A stretch of DNA of 64,000 nt from positions 1-64,000 of the forward strand of contig NZ_JAUYGD010000051.1 in assembly GCF_030690725.1 (NCBI RefSeq). The letters run 5' to 3'. The notes below the pieces were generated by a model. It worked only from the letters and a program-made list of their open reading frames with translations. It searched no databases and had not been told where the DNA came from. Both the position numbers and the translations under genes were made by a program. Shown here in pieces: positions 38,169-48,843 of the stretch; positions within the stretch are counted from its first letter, which is position 1; each line of letters starts with the position of its first letter. The DNA is from Pseudomonas sp. (lineage in GTDB: Bacteria > Pseudomonadota > Gammaproteobacteria > Pseudomonadales > Pseudomonadaceae).

Positions 38169-38219
38169 GTGGGAGGGGCTTAAGCCGCGACAGTCGTTCG
38201 CCGCTAAAGCGCCTCCCAC
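38169..38219. repeat. REP doublet (GTGGGAGG family)
   Basis: GTGGGAGGGGCTTAAGCC-GCGA faces the inverted CCGCTAAAGCGCCTCCCAC across a short spacer. It lies between the DUF2214 stop and xseB. Confidence 0.82.
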
Positions 38220-38242
38220 AGGATTGGTGGCCTGGTCGGTTG

Positions 38243-38698
38243 TCAGCCGATTACGCCGTGACCGCGTGCCATCAGCACCGCTAGTAATGGGATGGTCAGC
38301 AGCGCCAACAGTTCCAGGCGAATCACCGTGATCACCAGGCGTGCCTTGGCTGGGCTGACCTGCGGTACTTCGCTGGCCTTGAGGCTGTTGCGCCAGTTGA
38401 GGAAGACAAAGGTCGGCACCACGGAAATCAGCCCGACCAGAATAAACAGGCCGACCTTGGCGTGAAACAGGCTATTGCCCAGGTAGTAGTCCAGGCCCTT
38501 GCCGTACCAGAGCACCCGCGCCAGGCCGGTAAACAGCACCACGCCGGCGCAGATGCCGTAGGCGATGTCGGTGATGATCAGGCTGCGTGCGCGGCGCAGG
38601 TCCAGCGGCAGTTTGAATTGCACATGCTCGATGCTGAGCAGGGCGAACAGCAGAAAGATCGACAGGTAATGCAGGTAGGCGGCAATGGCTTGGCCCAT
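38243..38698 (-). CDS. DUF2214 inner-membrane protein
   Basis: A 151-residue membrane protein with four helices: AAYLHYLSIFLLFALLSIEH, ITDIAYGICAGVVLFTGLAR, HAKVGLFILVGLISVVPTFV and LELLALLTIPLLAVLMARGH. Two conserved His/Glu positions in helix 1 (LHYLSIF, SIEH) recall haem-type or electron-transfer membrane proteins, but that is only a suggestion. The DUF2214 assignment rests on this pattern; function is unknown. It stands alone between a REP and the MITE-like element. Confidence 0.75.
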   Translation of the reverse strand: MGQAIAAYLHYLSIFLLFALLSIEHVQFKLPLDLRRARSLIITDIAYGICAGVVLFTGLARVLWYGKGLDYYLGNSLFHAKVGLFILVGLISVVPTFVFLNWRNSLKASEVPQVSPAKARLVITVIRLELLALLTIPLLAVLMARGHGVIG

Positions 38699-38734
38699 GG
38701 TGGCGTCCCTTCTCTGGATTGGCTGATCAGCTGG

Positions 38735-38879
38735 CTAGCAGGCCGTTGAAAATGTAGGAGAGGCAGGCAAGACAAGGCAAAAACGGCCGAAAAAGCGGAG
38801 TTTACTGCTGTAAATGAGCATTTTGAGGCCGTTTTTAACGCAGTATTGCCAACGCAGGTAGTTTTCAACGGACTGCTAG
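38735..38879. mobile_element. MITE-like hairpin element, copy 1, with CTAG target duplication
   Basis: A 145-bp element bounded by CTAGCAGGCCGTTGAAAA on the left and its inverted copy (17 of 18 matching) on the right. Inside are a perfect 10-bp stem AAAAACGGCC (38779-38788) / GGCCGTTTTT (38827-38836) and an inner hairpin TTTAC-TGCT-GTAAA (38801-38814). CTAG at both outer ends looks like a 4-bp target duplication: removing the element plus one CTAG joins the flanking GGDEF gene into GTC GAA CTA GCC AGC TGA. It codes for no protein. Copy 2 is at 41378-41518. Confidence 0.7.
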
Positions 38880-39896
38880 TTCGACCCGGTTACGGCCATT
38901 GCCCTTGGCCTGATACAGCGCCTGGTCGGCGCGGTTCATGGTAGCGCTTGGTGGCTCCTGAGGGGCGCGCAGGGCTGCGCCGATGCTGATGGTCAGGTTG
39001 AGTTGCAGTTCGTCGATGCTCACCGGCTCCTTGTTCAGGGCCGTGCGAATGCGCTCGGCAATCTGCAGCAGTTCATGCTCATCATGCACCTGCAGCAGCA
39101 CCACGAACTCCTCGCCGCCGCTGCGCGTTACTACATCCTGCGGGCGCACGGCGGCGCTGATGCGCCGGGCGGTTTCCCACAGCACCTGATCGCCCGCAGC
39201 GTGGCCGTGGTTGTCGTTGACCTTCTTGAAGTAATCCAAGTCGCAGAACAGCACGCCAAGCTGCAGGCCCAGATCGTCGGCCTGCTCCTGCTGCCGAGGC
39301 AGAAAGTGGTTAAGACCGGCGCGGTTCCACAGTTGGGTCAGTGGGTCGAGCATGGTCTTGCGCTGTTCACGGCTAAGCGCCGCGCGCAGCTGCGCGGTCT
39401 GCTCGCTGACGTGGCGCAGCTTCAGATAACCCTCGACCAGGGTCGCCATGTCGATAAATAGGCGCACCTGTTTGTCCGTCAGCTGCCGTGGTGTCGGGTC
39501 GATCAGGCACAGGGTGCCCAGCGGTTGGCCTTCCTGGGAAAACAGCGGTTGCCCGGCGTAGAAGCGAATTTGCGGGTTGTTGACCACCACTGGGTTGTCG
39601 TGAAAACGCAGGTCGTTATGGGTGTCTTCGACTATCAATGGCTGGGTGCCGAGTATCGCGTGGGCGCAGAAGGAGATGGTCCGTGGGGTTTCGGTGATCT
39701 CCAAACCGATGCGCGACTTGAACCACTGGCGGTCATGGTCGATCAGGCTGACCAGCACGGTTTTGACCGCGAATACTTCGCGCACCACCCGCACCAGGGT
39801 GTCTAGATAGGGGTCGGCGGGGGTATCGATCAGTTCGTTGTCATCGAGAATCTGCTGGCGCAGGACTTCATCGCAGGGCATTTCAGGGCTGAGCAT
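38865..39896 (-). CDS. GAF-GGDEF diguanylate cyclase
   Basis: A 343-residue cytoplasmic protein starting at ATG 39896, which has AGGAG 7 bases upstream. Residues about 15-155 are a GAF sensor (TVLVSLIDHDRQWFKS, CAHAIL, FYAGQPLFSQEGQPLGTLCLID); about 175-343 are GGDEF with active site SGGEEF and an RPQD inhibitory-site motif, so it should make c-di-GMP and be feedback-inhibited. The last residues (AVR and the stop) come from the MITE-like element; before insertion the end would have been VELAS-stop. It overlaps the upstream MATE gene by 14 bp. Confidence 0.88.
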   Translation of the reverse strand: MLSPEMPCDEVLRQQILDDNELIDTPADPYLDTLVRVVREVFAVKTVLVSLIDHDRQWFKSRIGLEITETPRTISFCAHAILGTQPLIVEDTHNDLRFHDNPVVVNNPQIRFYAGQPLFSQEGQPLGTLCLIDPTPRQLTDKQVRLFIDMATLVEGYLKLRHVSEQTAQLRAALSREQRKTMLDPLTQLWNRAGLNHFLPRQQEQADDLGLQLGVLFCDLDYFKKVNDNHGHAAGDQVLWETARRISAAVRPQDVVTRSGGEEFVVLLQVHDEHELLQIAERIRTALNKEPVSIDELQLNLTISIGAALRAPQEPPSATMNRADQALYQAKGNGRNRVELAVR

Positions 39897-41256
39897 AAGG
39901 GGCTCCTGATTGGCTGGGGGCGAACCATTGGTCGGCACGGGTCAGGCGGTAAGCATAGCCAGCCAGGCACAGGCTGCGCAGCCCCATAAAACTCAGAAAG
40001 GCCAGCCACAATCCCTGGTTGCCCAGCGGTTGCAGTGCCCAGGCCAGCGGCAGGCTGAGCAGCAGCGCCAGAAGCATGGCGTCGCGCATCTCCCGGGCGC
40101 GGGTGGCGCCGATAAACAGGCCGTCGAGCAGGTAGCTCCACACCGCGATCAGCGGCAGCAGGGCGAGGTACGGCAGGTAGGCGAACGCCGCCTCGCGCAC
40201 CATCGCAATATTGGTCTGCAGGCTGATAAACCAGTGCCCGCCAAGCAGAAAGAACAGCGCAAAACCCAGGCTGGCGAGCAATGACCAGCCGCCGGCGACA
40301 ACCAGCGTGCGCCGCAGCGCGCTGCGATCACGGGCGCCCAGGGCATGCCCGCACAGCGCCTCCAAAGCGTGGGCCAGGCCGTCGAGGGCGTGGGCGGCGA
40401 GCAGCAGGCCGTTGAGCAGCAGGGCGTTGGCTGCCACCGTTGCATCGCCGAGGCGGGTGCCCTGCACGGTGATCAGAAAGAACACCGCCTGCAGCGCCAG
40501 GGTGCGGATAAATATGTCGCGGTTTACTGCCAGCAGCGGTCGCCAGTTCAACCAGCGGCGCAGCGCGGCCCAGTCCAGCGTGCCGGCGTAGGCACGCAGG
40601 GCGCGGCGGGCCAGGTACAGGCCGAGCAGGGCGCCGCTCCACTCGGCAATTACAGAGGCCCAGGCCGCGCCGGCCACGCCCCAGTGCAGGCCGAGGACGA
40701 ACAGCAGATCGAGGGCAACATTCAGCAGGTTGGTGGTCAGCAGAATGGCCAGCGGCCCGCGGGCGTTCTGCGTGCCCAGCAGCCAGCCAACCAGGGCATA
40801 GGTGGCCAGCGCCGCAGGCAGGCCGAGCAGGCGGATATACAGATAGCTGCGCGCCAACTCATCGAGCTGCGCCGAGGGCTGCATTAGCGCGAGTGCAGCG
40901 CTGCTCAGGGGAATGGCCAGGCTGATCAGTACGACCGCAAGCAGCACGCCAAGCAGCAAACCCTGCAGCAACACCTGGCGCAGCGCGCCGCCATCATTGC
41001 GCCCGGCGGCCTGGGCGCTGAAACCGGTGGTGCCCATGCGCAGAAACCCCACCGCCCAGGTCAGCAGGGTATACAGGCTGCCGCCCACGGCCACCGCAGC
41101 CAGTTGATGGGCATGCGGCAGATGGCCGATCACCGCGCTGTCGACCAGCGCCACCAGCGGCACCGAGAGGTTGCAGAGGATCATCGGCGCAGCCAGCGCC
41201 CACACTCGTTGATGGGTCGGCCTGTGCTGCCAGGCATCGCGTACGGCGTTTATCAA
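39883..41256 (-). CDS. MATE-family multidrug exporter, DinF type
   Basis: About 457 residues with 12 membrane helices in two homologous halves. The N-terminal half starts RVWALAAPMILCNLSVPLVALVDSAVIGHL, the classic DinF/NorM opening with the helix-1 Pro and Asp used for cation coupling; RNDGGALRQVLLQGLLL follows. The TTG start at 41256 (LINAVRDAW) is a judgement: it places the start just before helix 1 and keeps the gene clear of the MITE-like element, while longer in-frame readings run into it. Substrate unknown. The GGDEF gene follows directly. Confidence 0.85.
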   Translation of the reverse strand: MINAVRDAWQHRPTHQRVWALAAPMILCNLSVPLVALVDSAVIGHLPHAHQLAAVAVGGSLYTLLTWAVGFLRMGTTGFSAQAAGRNDGGALRQVLLQGLLLGVLLAVVLISLAIPLSSAALALMQPSAQLDELARSYLYIRLLGLPAALATYALVGWLLGTQNARGPLAILLTTNLLNVALDLLFVLGLHWGVAGAAWASVIAEWSGALLGLYLARRALRAYAGTLDWAALRRWLNWRPLLAVNRDIFIRTLALQAVFFLITVQGTRLGDATVAANALLLNGLLLAAHALDGLAHALEALCGHALGARDRSALRRTLVVAGGWSLLASLGFALFFLLGGHWFISLQTNIAMVREAAFAYLPYLALLPLIAVWSYLLDGLFIGATRAREMRDAMLLALLLSLPLAWALQPLGNQGLWLAFLSFMGLRSLCLAGYAYRLTRADQWFAPSQSGAPYAQP

Positions 41257-41377
41257 ATGCGTTCTCAAACGTGCTTGGAGATGACTGCAACAAAATGCGC
41301 GGGCGCGTGTCACAGGCGGGTTATTAAACACTGATCGACTGGCGTGCGCTGCCAAGCAATTTTGCATGCGCACGCGT

Positions 41378-41518
41378 AGAACCTGTTTACGGTCTCGCGA
41401 GCTAGAGCCCTGCAAGGCAAAGGCAGGCGAGGACGCGGAGTGTACGAGTTGTACATGAGCATCCGAGCCTGGCTTTAACGCCGCAGGGCCGACGCGCAGC
41501 AGACCGTTAACAGGTTCT
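41378..41518. mobile_element. MITE-like hairpin element, copy 2
   Basis: Outer repeats AGAACCTGTTTACGGTCT and its inverted partner match at 17 of 18 positions. The inside follows copy 1: GCAAGGCAAA, an outer stem AAAGGCAGGC (41419-41428) / GCCTGGCTTT (41467-41476, 9 of 10 pairs), GCGGAGT, and an inner hairpin TGTAC-GAGTT-GTACA (41441-41455) followed by TGAGCAT. The outer ends differ from copy 1 and no clean target duplication is seen. It occupies most of the 327-bp gap between the divergent MATE and alpha-2-macroglobulin genes; a TATAGT -10-like box follows at 41542. Confidence 0.65.
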
Positions 41519-41583
41519 TAGTTGTTGGCAGGCGGCTCGACTATAGTGTCAGGCCTCTGCACCTACCCTTGTTGGAGCCCGCA

Positions 41584-44500
41584 ATGCCGAAGAATGGACT
41601 GCTTCTGGCACTTGTCCTGAGCCTGCTCAGCGCCTGTGATTCATCCACCCCTGGGCCCGCCGAAGTGACGGCCACCCAATCCTCCCCCGTGAGCAGCGAG
41701 GCGGCCAAGCCGGCAGTCGACCGCAAGGCGCTGGCCGAGCGTTACGCCGGTCGCGAACTGACCGTGGTGGATGTCTCGGAAGTGCAGCTCGATGGCGCCA
41801 GCACGCTGTCGATCAGCTTCTCGGTGCCGCTTGACCCCGAGCAGAAACTCGCCGAACGCCTGCACTTGGTCGACAGTAAAAGCGGCAAGGTCGATGGCGC
41901 CTGGGAGCTGACCGACAACCTGATGGAAGTGCGCCTGCGCCATCTGGAGCCGCAGCGCAAACTGGTGCTGACCGTGGATGCCGGCCTGCTCGGGCTGAAT
42001 GGCAAGAGCCTCGCCGCCGAGCAGGTGACCCGCCTGGAAACCCGCGACCTGCAAGCCAGTGTCGGCTTTGCCAGCCGTGGCTCCTTGCTGCCCACGCGCC
42101 TCGCCGAAGGCCTGCCGGTGATTGCGCTGAACGTCGACAAGGTGAATGTCGAGTTCTTCCGCATAAAATCCGAGTCGCTACCGGCCTTCCTTAACCGCTG
42201 GGGCCGCGCGAGCAATCTGGATAACTGGGAGGCCCGTAGCCTGCTGCCGATGGCCGATCTGGTCTATGGCGGCCGTTTCGATCTGAACCCTGCGCGCAAT
42301 ACCCGCGAAACCCTGCTGCTGCCGATTGCCGGCCTGGAGCCGTTCAAACAGCCCGGCGTATACCTGGCGGTGATGCGTGAAGCCGGCAGCTACAACTACT
42401 CACAGCCGGCCACGCTGTTCACCCTGAGCGATATCGGCCTGTCCGCGCGGCGCTACCAGAACCGTATCGATGTGTTCACCCAGGCCCTGGCCGGCGGTGA
42501 TGCCCTGGGCGGTGTACGCCTGGAAATCCTCGATGCCGAAGGCAAGGTACTGGCCGAAGGCAAGACCGATGGCGCTGGCCATGGCGAACTGCCGCTGCCA
42601 GCCAAGGCCGAAGTGCTGCTGGCCCATCAGGGCGAACAGACCAGCCTGCTGCGCCTGAATACTGCGGCGCTGGATCTGGCCGAGTTTGATATCGCCGGCC
42701 CCGTCGCTCACCCGTTGCAGTTCTTTGTGTTCGGCCCGCGTGACCTTTATCGTCCCGGCGAAACCGTGCTGCTTAACGGCCTGCTGCGCGATGCCGATGG
42801 CCGCGCGGTAAAAGCCCAGCCAGTGAATGTGGAAGTGCGCCGCCCGGATGAGCAGGTCAGCCGCAAATTCGTCTGGCAGGCCGATGACGCCGGTTTGTAT
42901 CAGTACCAGCTGCAACTGGCAGCTGAGGCGCCGACTGGGCGTTGGCAGCTGCTGTTCGACCTCGGCGATGGCCGCCAGCAGCTGTATGAGTTCTCCGTGG
43001 AAGACTTCCTGCCGGAGCGCATGGCCCTGGAACTCAAGGGCAGTGATAAGCCCTATACCCCAGCGGAAAACGCCCAGTTTGAGGTCACCGGTCGTTATCT
43101 GTATGGCGCGCCAGCCGCTGGCAATCGCCTCAGCGGCCAGCTCTATGTCCGCCCGCTGCGTGAGGCGGTGGCCAGCCTGCCGGGTTATCAGTTCGGTTCG
43201 GTTACTGAAGAAGAGTTGAGCGAGGACATCGATCTCGATGAAACCAGTCTGGACGAGCAGGGCAAGGCCAGTCTGGATATCGAAAGCCGCTGGGCCGATG
43301 CCAAGTCGCCGCTGCGCCTGATCCTGCAGGCCAGCCTGCAGGAGTCCGGTGGCCGGGCGATTACCCGGCGGATTGTCCAGCCGGTCTGGCCGGCCGAGCG
43401 CCTGCCCGGCGTGCGTGGGCTGTTCGATGGCGAAGAAGTGGACGCCGACAGTCTGGCCGAGTTCGACGTGCTGGTGGCCGACGCTGCCGGTAACAAGCTG
43501 GCGGCTGATCAACTTAGCGTGCGCCTGATTCGTGAGCGCCGTGACTACTTCTGGAACTTCTCCGAGAGCGATGGCTGGAGCCATAACTACACCGAGAAAT
43601 TCCTTACCCTCAACGAGGAAACCCTCAAGGTCGCGGCCGGCGGTACCGCCAAGATCAGCTTCCCGGTGGAGTGGGGCCCCTACCGCGTCGAAGTGATTGA
43701 TGCGCAGACCGGCATGCTCAGCAGCATGCGCTTCTGGGCCGGCTACCGCTGGCAGGACAACGCCGACGGCGGCGCAGTGCGCCCGGATCAGGTCAAGCTG
43801 GCGCTGGATAAACCGGCGTACGTCGATGGCGACACCGCCCAGGTCACCGTTACCCCGCCTTCCGCGGGCAAGGGCTACCTGATGGTGGAGTCCAGCGAAG
43901 GGCCGTTGTGGTGGCAAGAGATCGAGGTGCCGGCCGAGGGCAAGACCTTCGACATCCCGATTGCCAAGGACTGGGCGCGCCATGACCTGTATGTCAGCGC
44001 CCTGGTGATCCGTCCCGGCGAGCGCAAGAGCAATGCCACGCCTAAACGTGCGGTCGGCCTGCTGCATCTGCCGCTGGAACGTGCGCCGCGCAAGTTGGCA
44101 CTGACCCTCACCGCTGCGGAAAAGATGCGTCCTAACCAACCGCTGAAGGTCAAGGTGCAGGCGCGCAACGCTGACGGCAGCATCCCGAAGCAAGCGCAGG
44201 TGCTGGTGGCGGCGGTGGATGTCGGCATCCTCAATATCACCGAGTACGCCACGCCTGATCCATTCGCCAACTTCTTCGGCCGTAAGGCCTATGGCGCGGA
44301 CCAGCTGGATATCTACGGGCAACTGATCGAAGCCGGGCAAGGCCGGGTGGCCAAGCTGGCTTTCGGTGGTGACGCGGCGCTGGCCGGTGGCGGCAAACGC
44401 CCGGATACCAGCGTGCTGATCGTCGCACTGCAGAGCCAGCCGCTGGCGCTGAATGAACAGGGTGAAGGCGAAGTCAGCCTGAATATCCCCGACTTCAACG

Positions 44501-46506
44501 GCGAGCTGCGGTTGATGGCGCAAGCCTGGACCGATGAGCATTACGGCATGGGCGAAGGCAAGACGGTGGTCGCTGCGCCGCTGATTGCCGAGCTGTCCGC
44601 ACCGCGCTTCCTCGCCGGTGGCGATGAAACCACCCTGGCCCTGGACCTGAGCAACCTGTCCGGGCGCGAGCAGAAACTCGATGTGCAACTGAGCGCTGAA
44701 GGCCAGCTGCGCCTGGCGCAGAATCCGGGTGCGGCGGTGGCGCCGATCACCCTGGCGGATGGTCAGCGGACCATTCTGCGTATCCCGGTCACCGCACTGG
44801 GTGGCTATGGGCAAGGGCGCTTCAAGGTCAGCGTCAATGGCCTGGCCCTGCCCGGTGAGGATCTGCCGCCGTTCAGCCGTGAGTGGACCCTGGGCATTCG
44901 CCCGGCCTACCCGGCGCAGCTGCAGCATTTCCGTGCGGTGCTGAAAGACGAACCCTGGTTGCTGCCGGCCAATGCCCTTAGCGCCTTTGAAACTGCAGGG
45001 CTGGAAGCGCGGCTGGCGATTTCCAGTCGGCCGCCGCTCAACCTGGGCGAGCAGATTCGTGCGCTTAAAGCCTATCCATACGGCTGCCTGGAGCAGACCA
45101 CCAGTGGTCTGTACCCGTCGCTGTACGCCGATGCGGCAACGCTGAAACGTCTGGGCGTGGAAGCCGAGCCGGATGAGCAGCGCAAGCGCTCCATCGAACT
45201 GGGCATCGAGCGTCTGCTGAGCATGCAGCGTTACAACGGCAGCTTCGGTCTGTGGGGTGCGGACAGCGATGAGGAGTACTGGCTGACCGCCTATGTCAGC
45301 GACTTCCTCCTGCGCGCCCGCGAGCAGGGCTTTGGGGTACCGGAAGAGGCGCTGAAAAAGGCCAACGAACGCCTGCTGCGCTACCTGCAGGAACGCCACC
45401 TGATTGAGGTCAACTACAGCGACAACGCCGAACACAGCCGTTTTGCCGTGCAGGCCTACGCCGGTTACGTGCTGGCGCGCAGCCAACAGGCGCCGCTGGG
45501 TGCCTTGCGCAGCCTGTATGAGCGACGCAGCGATGCACGCTCCGGCTTGCCGCTGGTGCACCTGGCCGCGGCCCTGCAGAAAATGGGCGACCAGCCGCGT
45601 GCCGATGAGCTGCTGACCGCAGGCCTGGCCCGTGGTCGTGAGAGCAACAACTGGCTGGCCGACTACGGCAGCCCGCTGCGTGATCAGGCGCTGATTCTGG
45701 CGCTGCTGGAAGAGCACGACCTGGCCGGCAATCGCCGTGAAGAGCGGCTGTTCAACTTGGCCGATGAAGTGGCCGGGCAGCAGTGGCTGTCGACCCAGGA
45801 GCGCAACTCGCTGTACCTGGCCGGGCGCAACCTGCTGAGCAAGCCGGAACCTAACTGGAGCGCAGCTCTGCAAAGCGGCAGCCTGGCCTTCGAGCTGAGC
45901 AATGCCCAGCCGGGCCTCAAGCTCGATGGCAGTGATCTGGCTGCGCCGCTGACTATCCGCAACGCGACAAGTAAACCGGGCGATACGCCGCTGTATCAGC
46001 AGCTGACCCTCTCCGGCTACCCAAGCCAGGCCCCGGCGGCGGGAGGTGAAAACCTCAGCATCTACCGCGAATACTTAGGCATGGACGGTAAGGCGCTGGA
46101 CCTGAGCAACTTGCAAAGCGGCGAGCTGGTGCTGGTGCACCTGGCCGTGGCGGCCAAGCAGCGGGTGGCGGATGCCCTGGTGGTCGACCTGCTGCCGGCG
46201 GGCCTGGAGCTGGAAAACCAGAACCTGGCACAAAGCTCGGCCAGCCTGGACGACGCCAGCAGTGCGGTAAAGGAATGGCGTAAGTCGATGCAGAACGCGG
46301 CGATCAAGCACCAGGAGTTCCGTGGTGATCGCTACGTCGCCGCGCTGGATGTCAGCGGCTACGACACCACCCACCTGCTGTACCTGGCCCGCGCCGTCAC
46401 CCCCGGCAGCTACCGCGTGCCGCCACCACAAGTGGAGTCGATGTACCGGCCGAACTGGCAGGCGCTGGGCGAAAGCCCAGGACGCTTAATCGTTAAAGAG
46501 CGCTAG
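41584..46506 (+). CDS. yfhM: Bacterial alpha-2-macroglobulin lipoprotein (YfhM/ECAM type)
   Basis: A 1640-residue periplasmic protease trap. ATG 41584 has GGAG 7 bases upstream; a TTG five codons earlier is rejected. The lipobox LLSAC places the lipidated Cys at residue 18. A long series of beta MG domains includes FVFGPRDLYRPGETV, and the bait region lies in the middle. The thioester motif GCLEQ is intact, Cys at residue 1168, in YPYGCLEQTTSG, so it can covalently trap attacking proteases. E. coli yfhM is adjacent to pbpC; here a membrane-protein gene and an elastase gene lie between them. A terminator follows at 46514-46539. Confidence 0.94.
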   Translation: MPKNGLLLALVLSLLSACDSSTPGPAEVTATQSSPVSSEAAKPAVDRKALAERYAGRELTVVDVSEVQLDGASTLSISFSVPLDPEQKLAERLHLVDSKSGKVDGAWELTDNLMEVRLRHLEPQRKLVLTVDAGLLGLNGKSLAAEQVTRLETRDLQASVGFASRGSLLPTRLAEGLPVIALNVDKVNVEFFRIKSESLPAFLNRWGRASNLDNWEARSLLPMADLVYGGRFDLNPARNTRETLLLPIAGLEPFKQPGVYLAVMREAGSYNYSQPATLFTLSDIGLSARRYQNRIDVFTQALAGGDALGGVRLEILDAEGKVLAEGKTDGAGHGELPLPAKAEVLLAHQGEQTSLLRLNTAALDLAEFDIAGPVAHPLQFFVFGPRDLYRPGETVLLNGLLRDADGRAVKAQPVNVEVRRPDEQVSRKFVWQADDAGLYQYQLQLAAEAPTGRWQLLFDLGDGRQQLYEFSVEDFLPERMALELKGSDKPYTPAENAQFEVTGRYLYGAPAAGNRLSGQLYVRPLREAVASLPGYQFGSVTEEELSEDIDLDETSLDEQGKASLDIESRWADAKSPLRLILQASLQESGGRAITRRIVQPVWPAERLPGVRGLFDGEEVDADSLAEFDVLVADAAGNKLAADQLSVRLIRERRDYFWNFSESDGWSHNYTEKFLTLNEETLKVAAGGTAKISFPVEWGPYRVEVIDAQTGMLSSMRFWAGYRWQDNADGGAVRPDQVKLALDKPAYVDGDTAQVTVTPPSAGKGYLMVESSEGPLWWQEIEVPAEGKTFDIPIAKDWARHDLYVSALVIRPGERKSNATPKRAVGLLHLPLERAPRKLALTLTAAEKMRPNQPLKVKVQARNADGSIPKQAQVLVAAVDVGILNITEYATPDPFANFFGRKAYGADQLDIYGQLIEAGQGRVAKLAFGGDAALAGGGKRPDTSVLIVALQSQPLALNEQGEGEVSLNIPDFNGELRLMAQAWTDEHYGMGEGKTVVAAPLIAELSAPRFLAGGDETTLALDLSNLSGREQKLDVQLSAEGQLRLAQNPGAAVAPITLADGQRTILRIPVTALGGYGQGRFKVSVNGLALPGEDLPPFSREWTLGIRPAYPAQLQHFRAVLKDEPWLLPANALSAFETAGLEARLAISSRPPLNLGEQIRALKAYPYGCLEQTTSGLYPSLYADAATLKRLGVEAEPDEQRKRSIELGIERLLSMQRYNGSFGLWGADSDEEYWLTAYVSDFLLRAREQGFGVPEEALKKANERLLRYLQERHLIEVNYSDNAEHSRFAVQAYAGYVLARSQQAPLGALRSLYERRSDARSGLPLVHLAAALQKMGDQPRADELLTAGLARGRESNNWLADYGSPLRDQALILALLEEHDLAGNRREERLFNLADEVAGQQWLSTQERNSLYLAGRNLLSKPEPNWSAALQSGSLAFELSNAQPGLKLDGSDLAAPLTIRNATSKPGDTPLYQQLTLSGYPSQAPAAGGENLSIYREYLGMDGKALDLSNLQSGELVLVHLAVAAKQRVADALVVDLLPAGLELENQNLAQSSASLDDASSAVKEWRKSMQNAAIKHQEFRGDRYVAALDVSGYDTTHLLYLARAVTPGSYRVPPPQVESMYRPNWQALGESPGRLIVKER

Positions 46507-46513
46507 AACGCAC

Positions 46514-46539
46514 AAGGCCCGCCAAATTGGCGGGCCTTG
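46514..46539. terminator. Terminator after the alpha-2-macroglobulin gene
   Basis: Perfect stem AAGGCCCGCCAA/TTGGCGGGCCTT followed by a T-rich tract (GTTGTTT); it probably also ends the convergent 97-residue gene. Confidence 0.8.
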
Positions 46540-46557
46540 TTGTTTAGCCGGTGTGAC

Positions 46558-46851
46558 TTAGCTGATCAGACCGCTCAGCAACCACAACCCCAGCACCAGC
46601 CAGATCACCCCGGCAATTATCGAGCGGCGGATAAAGGCGCGTACCGCCAGGTACAGCAGCCAGAGACCAGCCACTAAAACCACGATGCTAAGCAATGATG
46701 GTGTCACCCCCAAGGCCTTGGACATGCCCGTGATAAAGCTGCTGACCGCGCCGCCAAGCATGCCGAAAAAGCCGCTCAAGCCTTCGATGATAAAACGGAT
46801 CACCGAGCCGACCGCTTCGCCCAGGGATTCAAAAATACCTTCTACACCCAT
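46558..46851 (-). CDS. Small membrane protein of unknown function
   Basis: A 97-residue protein. An amphipathic N-terminal half (GIFESLGEAVGSVIRFIIEG, FFGMLGGAVSSFITGM) is followed by two strong helices, LLSIVVLVAGLWLLYLAV and IIAGVIWLVLGLWLLSGL, separated by FIRRS. No family recognised. It stands alone, convergent with the alpha-2-macroglobulin gene. Confidence 0.6.
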   Translation of the reverse strand: MGVEGIFESLGEAVGSVIRFIIEGLSGFFGMLGGAVSSFITGMSKALGVTPSLLSIVVLVAGLWLLYLAVRAFIRRSIIAGVIWLVLGLWLLSGLIS

Positions 46852-46961
46852 AGTTCTCGTTCCACTCGACTCTGCGTTGGTTACTGCTGCGCGCCAGTGT
46901 GCCAGTCATTTGGCAGATTGGCAGCGTTACGGAGCATGACCCGCCAGCGCTGGACATAGAA

Positions 46962-46990
46962 AAGCCCCTGCCTCAGCGAGGCAGGGGCTT
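46962..46990. terminator. Terminator downstream of the elastase gene
   Basis: Perfect stem AAGCCCCTGCCTC/GAGGCAGGGGCTT around a short loop, preceded by AAAA on the plus strand (a T run for the minus-strand elastase transcript). Confidence 0.8.
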
Positions 46991-47005
46991 GTGGTGTAGC
47001 GTGTT

Positions 47006-48843
<1,838 letters not shown>

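Noticed and set aside
42400..45873. A 1157-codon open frame antisense to the alpha-2-macroglobulin gene
   Set aside because: It has no recognisable domains, is Gln/Arg/His-rich and reflects strong GC-third-position codon use of the sense gene with its thioester and lipobox.
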